From NCBI GenBank assembly GCA_002731985.1, contig PCCT01000041.1, forward strand, positions 1 through 7,391: a stretch of DNA of 7,391 bases, read 5' to 3'. Position numbers and translations under genes: made by a program. Source of the DNA: Nitrospinota bacterium (GTDB lineage: Bacteria > Nitrospinota > Nitrospinia > Nitrospinales > VA-1). The notes under the pieces are model-generated. The model saw only the letters and a list, made by a program, of their open reading frames with translations. It was not told where the DNA came from and did no database searches. Below are positions 5,954 to 7,391 of the stretch, one piece after another. Every line of letters starts with the position of its first letter. Position 1 is the first letter of the stretch.

Positions 5954-6175
5954 TCAGGGATCGTTACCAGCGCTCCATTGTTCGACAGATTTAGGAGTAT
6001 CAGGAAACAGAAACGAACCTTCCTTGATGACCGGACTCGCACAGGCTGAAGCAAAAAATAACAGAGCAAGAAGAAGGAGGCCGAGGGTTTTCCCCCTCTC
6101 CCTGGATGGCCGGAACGTCCCAGCATGGGAGAGAGGGTTAGGGTGAGGGTAATTAAATAAAACCTTTCTGCTCAT
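5954..6175 (-). CDS. Lipoprotein signal peptide fragment, 5' part of the PDZ gene
   Basis: From ATG 6175 the frame gives 73 residues and ends at TGA 5954-5956; an upstream in-frame TTG (6184) is a less likely start. The product begins MSRKVLFN. Residues about 9-29 (YPHPNPLSHAGTF...RERGK) are the translation of a palindromic repeat, and then comes a hydrophobic core LLLLALLFFASAC with lipobox A-S-A-C, cysteine at residue 45. After it, SPVIKEGSFLFPDTP..VEQW leads to the TGA. The next 3 x 5 bases reach TTG 5941 in the same frame, so the two fragments are one gene separated by a nonsense codon. With a working signal the protein would be lipid-anchored in the cell envelope. No clear Shine-Dalgarno is seen before the ATG. 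Confidence 0.55.
   Translation of the reverse strand: MSRKVLFNYPHPNPLSHAGTFRPSRERGKTLGLLLLALLFFASACASPVIKEGSFLFPDTPKSVEQWSAGNDP
6088..6150. repeat. Palindromic repeat inside the signal-peptide coding region
   Basis: CCCTCTCCC (6094-6102) pairs with GGGAGAGAGGG (6127-6137, one A bulged) around a 24-base loop, and flanking GGGTTAGGGTGAGGG lies at 6135-6149. On the minus strand this is the familiar CCCTCACCCTAACCCTCTC... type of dispersed repeat, which when translated gives 'PHPNPL...RERGK'. It sits between the basic start and the hydrophobic core of the lipoprotein signal, keeping the frame open. Confidence 0.7.
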
Positions 6176-6247
6176 GTTAAGCAACTGGTGAGGGGCGGTT
6201 TATTTGAAAGGCCACTGGTGGCGGTTTTTATAGAACTCGCTGGCGAG

Positions 6248-6706
6248 CTAGAACCAAGTCGAGTCATGATAAGAGCGGTATTGGTCGTCGAATTTAGCAA
6301 ACATCGCTTTCTCTTCCAACTGCGCGCGAATAACATTCAGCGGCACGATGATGACGAACAGAAAAACCATCCCGAAGACGGACCCGCAAGCGAAGAAGAG
6401 ACCGAAATGAGTGAACACGATCCCCACATAGATAGGATGTCGAATGAAACGATAAACCCCACGCGCGACAATAGAGTCCGCTCCCGGCAGAACCCGCAGA
6501 GCCTTACCAAGATAAGCCATCCCAGCTATCCATAGGGCAAGACCCGATAGTCCAATCAGCAGACTGTAAGGAACCAGATCTTCGTTGCCAAACCCAAAAT
6601 TCTTCGGTAGAAAAAAAACAATCAGCAACGGCAACAGATACATCGATGGAATCGAGAGATCCAAAAGAAACCGCTGATTAGATGTCAAATTTTTATGTTC
6701 GAACAT
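6248..6706 (-). CDS. Isoprenylcysteine carboxyl methyltransferase (ICMT/PEMT)-like membrane protein
   Basis: The 152-residue integral membrane protein has about four hydrophobic segments: about 17-33, 46-66, 93-110 and 110-130. The cofactor region is typical of the ICMT/PEMT fold: GVYRFIRHPIYVG (residues about 82-94; R-H-P-x-Y is the S-adenosylmethionine-binding signature), followed after the next membrane spans by an acidic/aromatic end, LEEKAMFAKFDDQYRSYHD, matching the E..F...Y..Y pattern. Length is normal for bacterial members. ATG 6706 has AAGGA four bases upstream. Bacterial relatives methylate varied and mostly unknown substrates, so no substrate is proposed. It lies between lpxK (128 bp, filled by a repeat) and the damaged lipoprotein gene (72 bp to the ATG). 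The stop is TAG. Confidence 0.88.
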   Translation of the reverse strand: MFEHKNLTSNQRFLLDLSIPSMYLLPLLIVFFLPKNFGFGNEDLVPYSLLIGLSGLALWIAGMAYLGKALRVLPGADSIVARGVYRFIRHPIYVGIVFTHFGLFFACGSVFGMVFLFVIIVPLNVIRAQLEEKAMFAKFDDQYRSYHDSTWF

Positions 6707-6739
6707 GTTTCCTTAGTAGAACGATGAAATTTTATAAAT

Positions 6740-6812
6740 AACCTCCCCTAACCCCTCCTTGGTAAGGAGGGGGATTAAGCTCCTCCCCTTACGAAGGGGA
6801 GGCTGGGTGGGC
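6740..6812. repeat. Double-hairpin dispersed-type repeat between lpxK and the methyltransferase gene
   Basis: Two perfect 9-bp hairpins stand in tandem. CCCCTCCTT (6752-6760) pairs with AAGGAGGGG (6764-6772) around loop GGT; CCTCCCCTT (6782-6790) pairs with AAGGGGAGG (6794-6802) around loop ACG. They are joined by GATTAAGCT and flanked by CCTCCCCTAA and GGCTGGGTGGG. This architecture is typical of small palindromic repeats in bacterial intergenic regions. It lies 22 bp after the lpxK stop and could also end or stabilise that transcript, though no T-run follows directly. Confidence 0.75.
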
Positions 6813-6834
6813 TGGGAATCGGGCAACTACATCA

Positions 6835-7391
6835 TCAACTTAGTACATTCTGATTGAACACTTCGCGTCCTTCCAGTATTTCCAATTCCAGTGCAACTTT
6901 ATAAAACGGCAGGTCGACTGACTCGGACTTCAATTTGACGGCGTCTTTCTCTGTGGTGAGGATGAGTTTGGCCCCCGCTTTGCGCGCTGATTCTTCAACG
7001 GATTTAAGATCGGCCGCTGTGTATTCGTGGTGATCAGGAAAGGGATGATAATAGACCACCCGCGCTCGAGTTTGTTCCAGAATTCTGCGGAAGTCGTCTG
7101 GGTTGGCGATGCCGCAAAAGGCGGCGATGGGCTGGTCGTGCAGTTCCTTCACATCGATAACTTCTCCGCCATCCAGTTTTAAGAGTGAGTCCAGCCGCAG
7201 TGTCGATTTAACGACTGGCAGATCCTTGATCAGTTGCTCGCCTATGCCGGGTGGATAGCTCGCTCCCGAATACCGAGTGATGCACACGAAATCGGCGCGA
7301 CGTGCTTCCTTTCTCGGTTCGCGCAGTTCACCCGCAGGAAATAACTGACCGTTGCCAAACGGTCGCTGATGGTCGAACAGTAAAATATTCA
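6835..7391 (-). CDS. lpxK: Tetraacyldisaccharide 4'-kinase, C-terminal part (partial)
   Basis: The gene enters from the right edge; 184 residues up to TGA 6835-6837 are visible, roughly the C-terminal half of a protein that is usually about 330-350 long. LpxK phosphorylates the 4' position of the tetraacyl disaccharide to give lipid IVA, at the inner membrane face. Visible family signatures, in order, are NILLFDHQRPFGNGQLFPAG followed by LREP, RADFVCITR, AFCGIANPDDFRR, YYHPFPDHHEYTAADL and LILTTEKDAVKL. The Walker A region and the DDGFQH motif lie outside the window. The internal ATG at 7287 is in mid-domain and is not a start. The gene's presence shows an outer membrane with lipid A. Confidence 0.96.
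   Translation of the reverse strand, partial: NILLFDHQRPFGNGQLFPAGELREPRKEARRADFVCITRYSGASYPPGIGEQLIKDLPVVKSTLRLDSLLKLDGGEVIDVKELHDQPIAAFCGIANPDDFRRILEQTRARVVYYHPFPDHHEYTAADLKSVEESARKAGAKLILTTEKDAVKLKSESVDLPFYKVALELEILEGREVFNQNVLS

Noticed and set aside
5954..5956. TGA read as selenocysteine
   Set aside because: No convincing SECIS-like hairpin with a GU-bearing apical loop directly follows the TGA, the context (DP-TGA-NILP) has no redox motif, and a second lesion lies in the same gene.
5954..5956. Alternative genetic code with TGA as Trp or Gly
   Set aside because: infC and lpxK end in TGA at the expected family C-termini, and Trp is encoded by TGG throughout.
6208..6230. Intrinsic terminator on the plus strand (GCCAC/GTGGC followed by GGTTTTT)
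   Set aside because: No plus-strand gene ends there, and a realistic loop leaves only about 4 bp of stem.
7287..7287. ATG at 7287 as the lpxK start
   Set aside because: The frame continues to the window edge with conserved LpxK residues (PFGNGQLFPAG, LREP), so the ATG is internal.

Overview
The window is a housekeeping segment of a Gram-negative bacterial chromosome, shown by the 3' part of lpxK (lipid A synthesis) and a lipoprotein signal sequence. Base composition is moderate and the standard genetic code applies, since infC and lpxK both end in TGA. I cannot name the organism from this sequence. All genes lie on the minus strand except one partial gene at the left edge. I see no defence system, CRISPR array, transposase or biosynthetic cluster.

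From right to left, which is the direction of minus-strand transcription, the window holds: the 3' part of lpxK (6835-7391); a spacer with a double-hairpin dispersed repeat (6740-6812); a small membrane methyltransferase of the isoprenylcysteine methyltransferase type (6248-6706); a damaged gene for a PDZ-domain lipoprotein (about 5103-6175); a strong promoter (4906-4933) directly before tRNA-Val(GAC) (4819-4890); then the translation cluster thrS - infC - rpmI - rplT - pheS (4716 down to 648). A structured 504-bp non-coding stretch (144-647) follows, and then the convergent C-terminal end of a short-chain dehydrogenase/reductase gene (1-143, plus strand).

The translation cluster has the classical order: threonyl-tRNA synthetase, initiation factor 3, ribosomal proteins bL35 and bL20, and the alpha chain of phenylalanyl-tRNA synthetase. 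Three points differ from a routine annotation. infC starts at an AUU codon at 2938, eight codons before the first ATG, with its Shine-Dalgarno overlapping the thrS stop codon. ThrS lacks the N-terminal TGS domain. pheT, the usual next gene, is absent after pheS.

The most unusual stretch is 4988-6184. One ancestral lipoprotein/PDZ gene can be traced through a palindromic repeat that codes for the n-region of its signal peptide, an in-frame TGA at 5954-5956, and a later frame change. That change moves a convincing glycine-rich C-terminal tail into another frame, which ends at 5103. A second repeat lies just beyond that stop. The long open frame 4988-5941 is therefore authentic only over its first two thirds.
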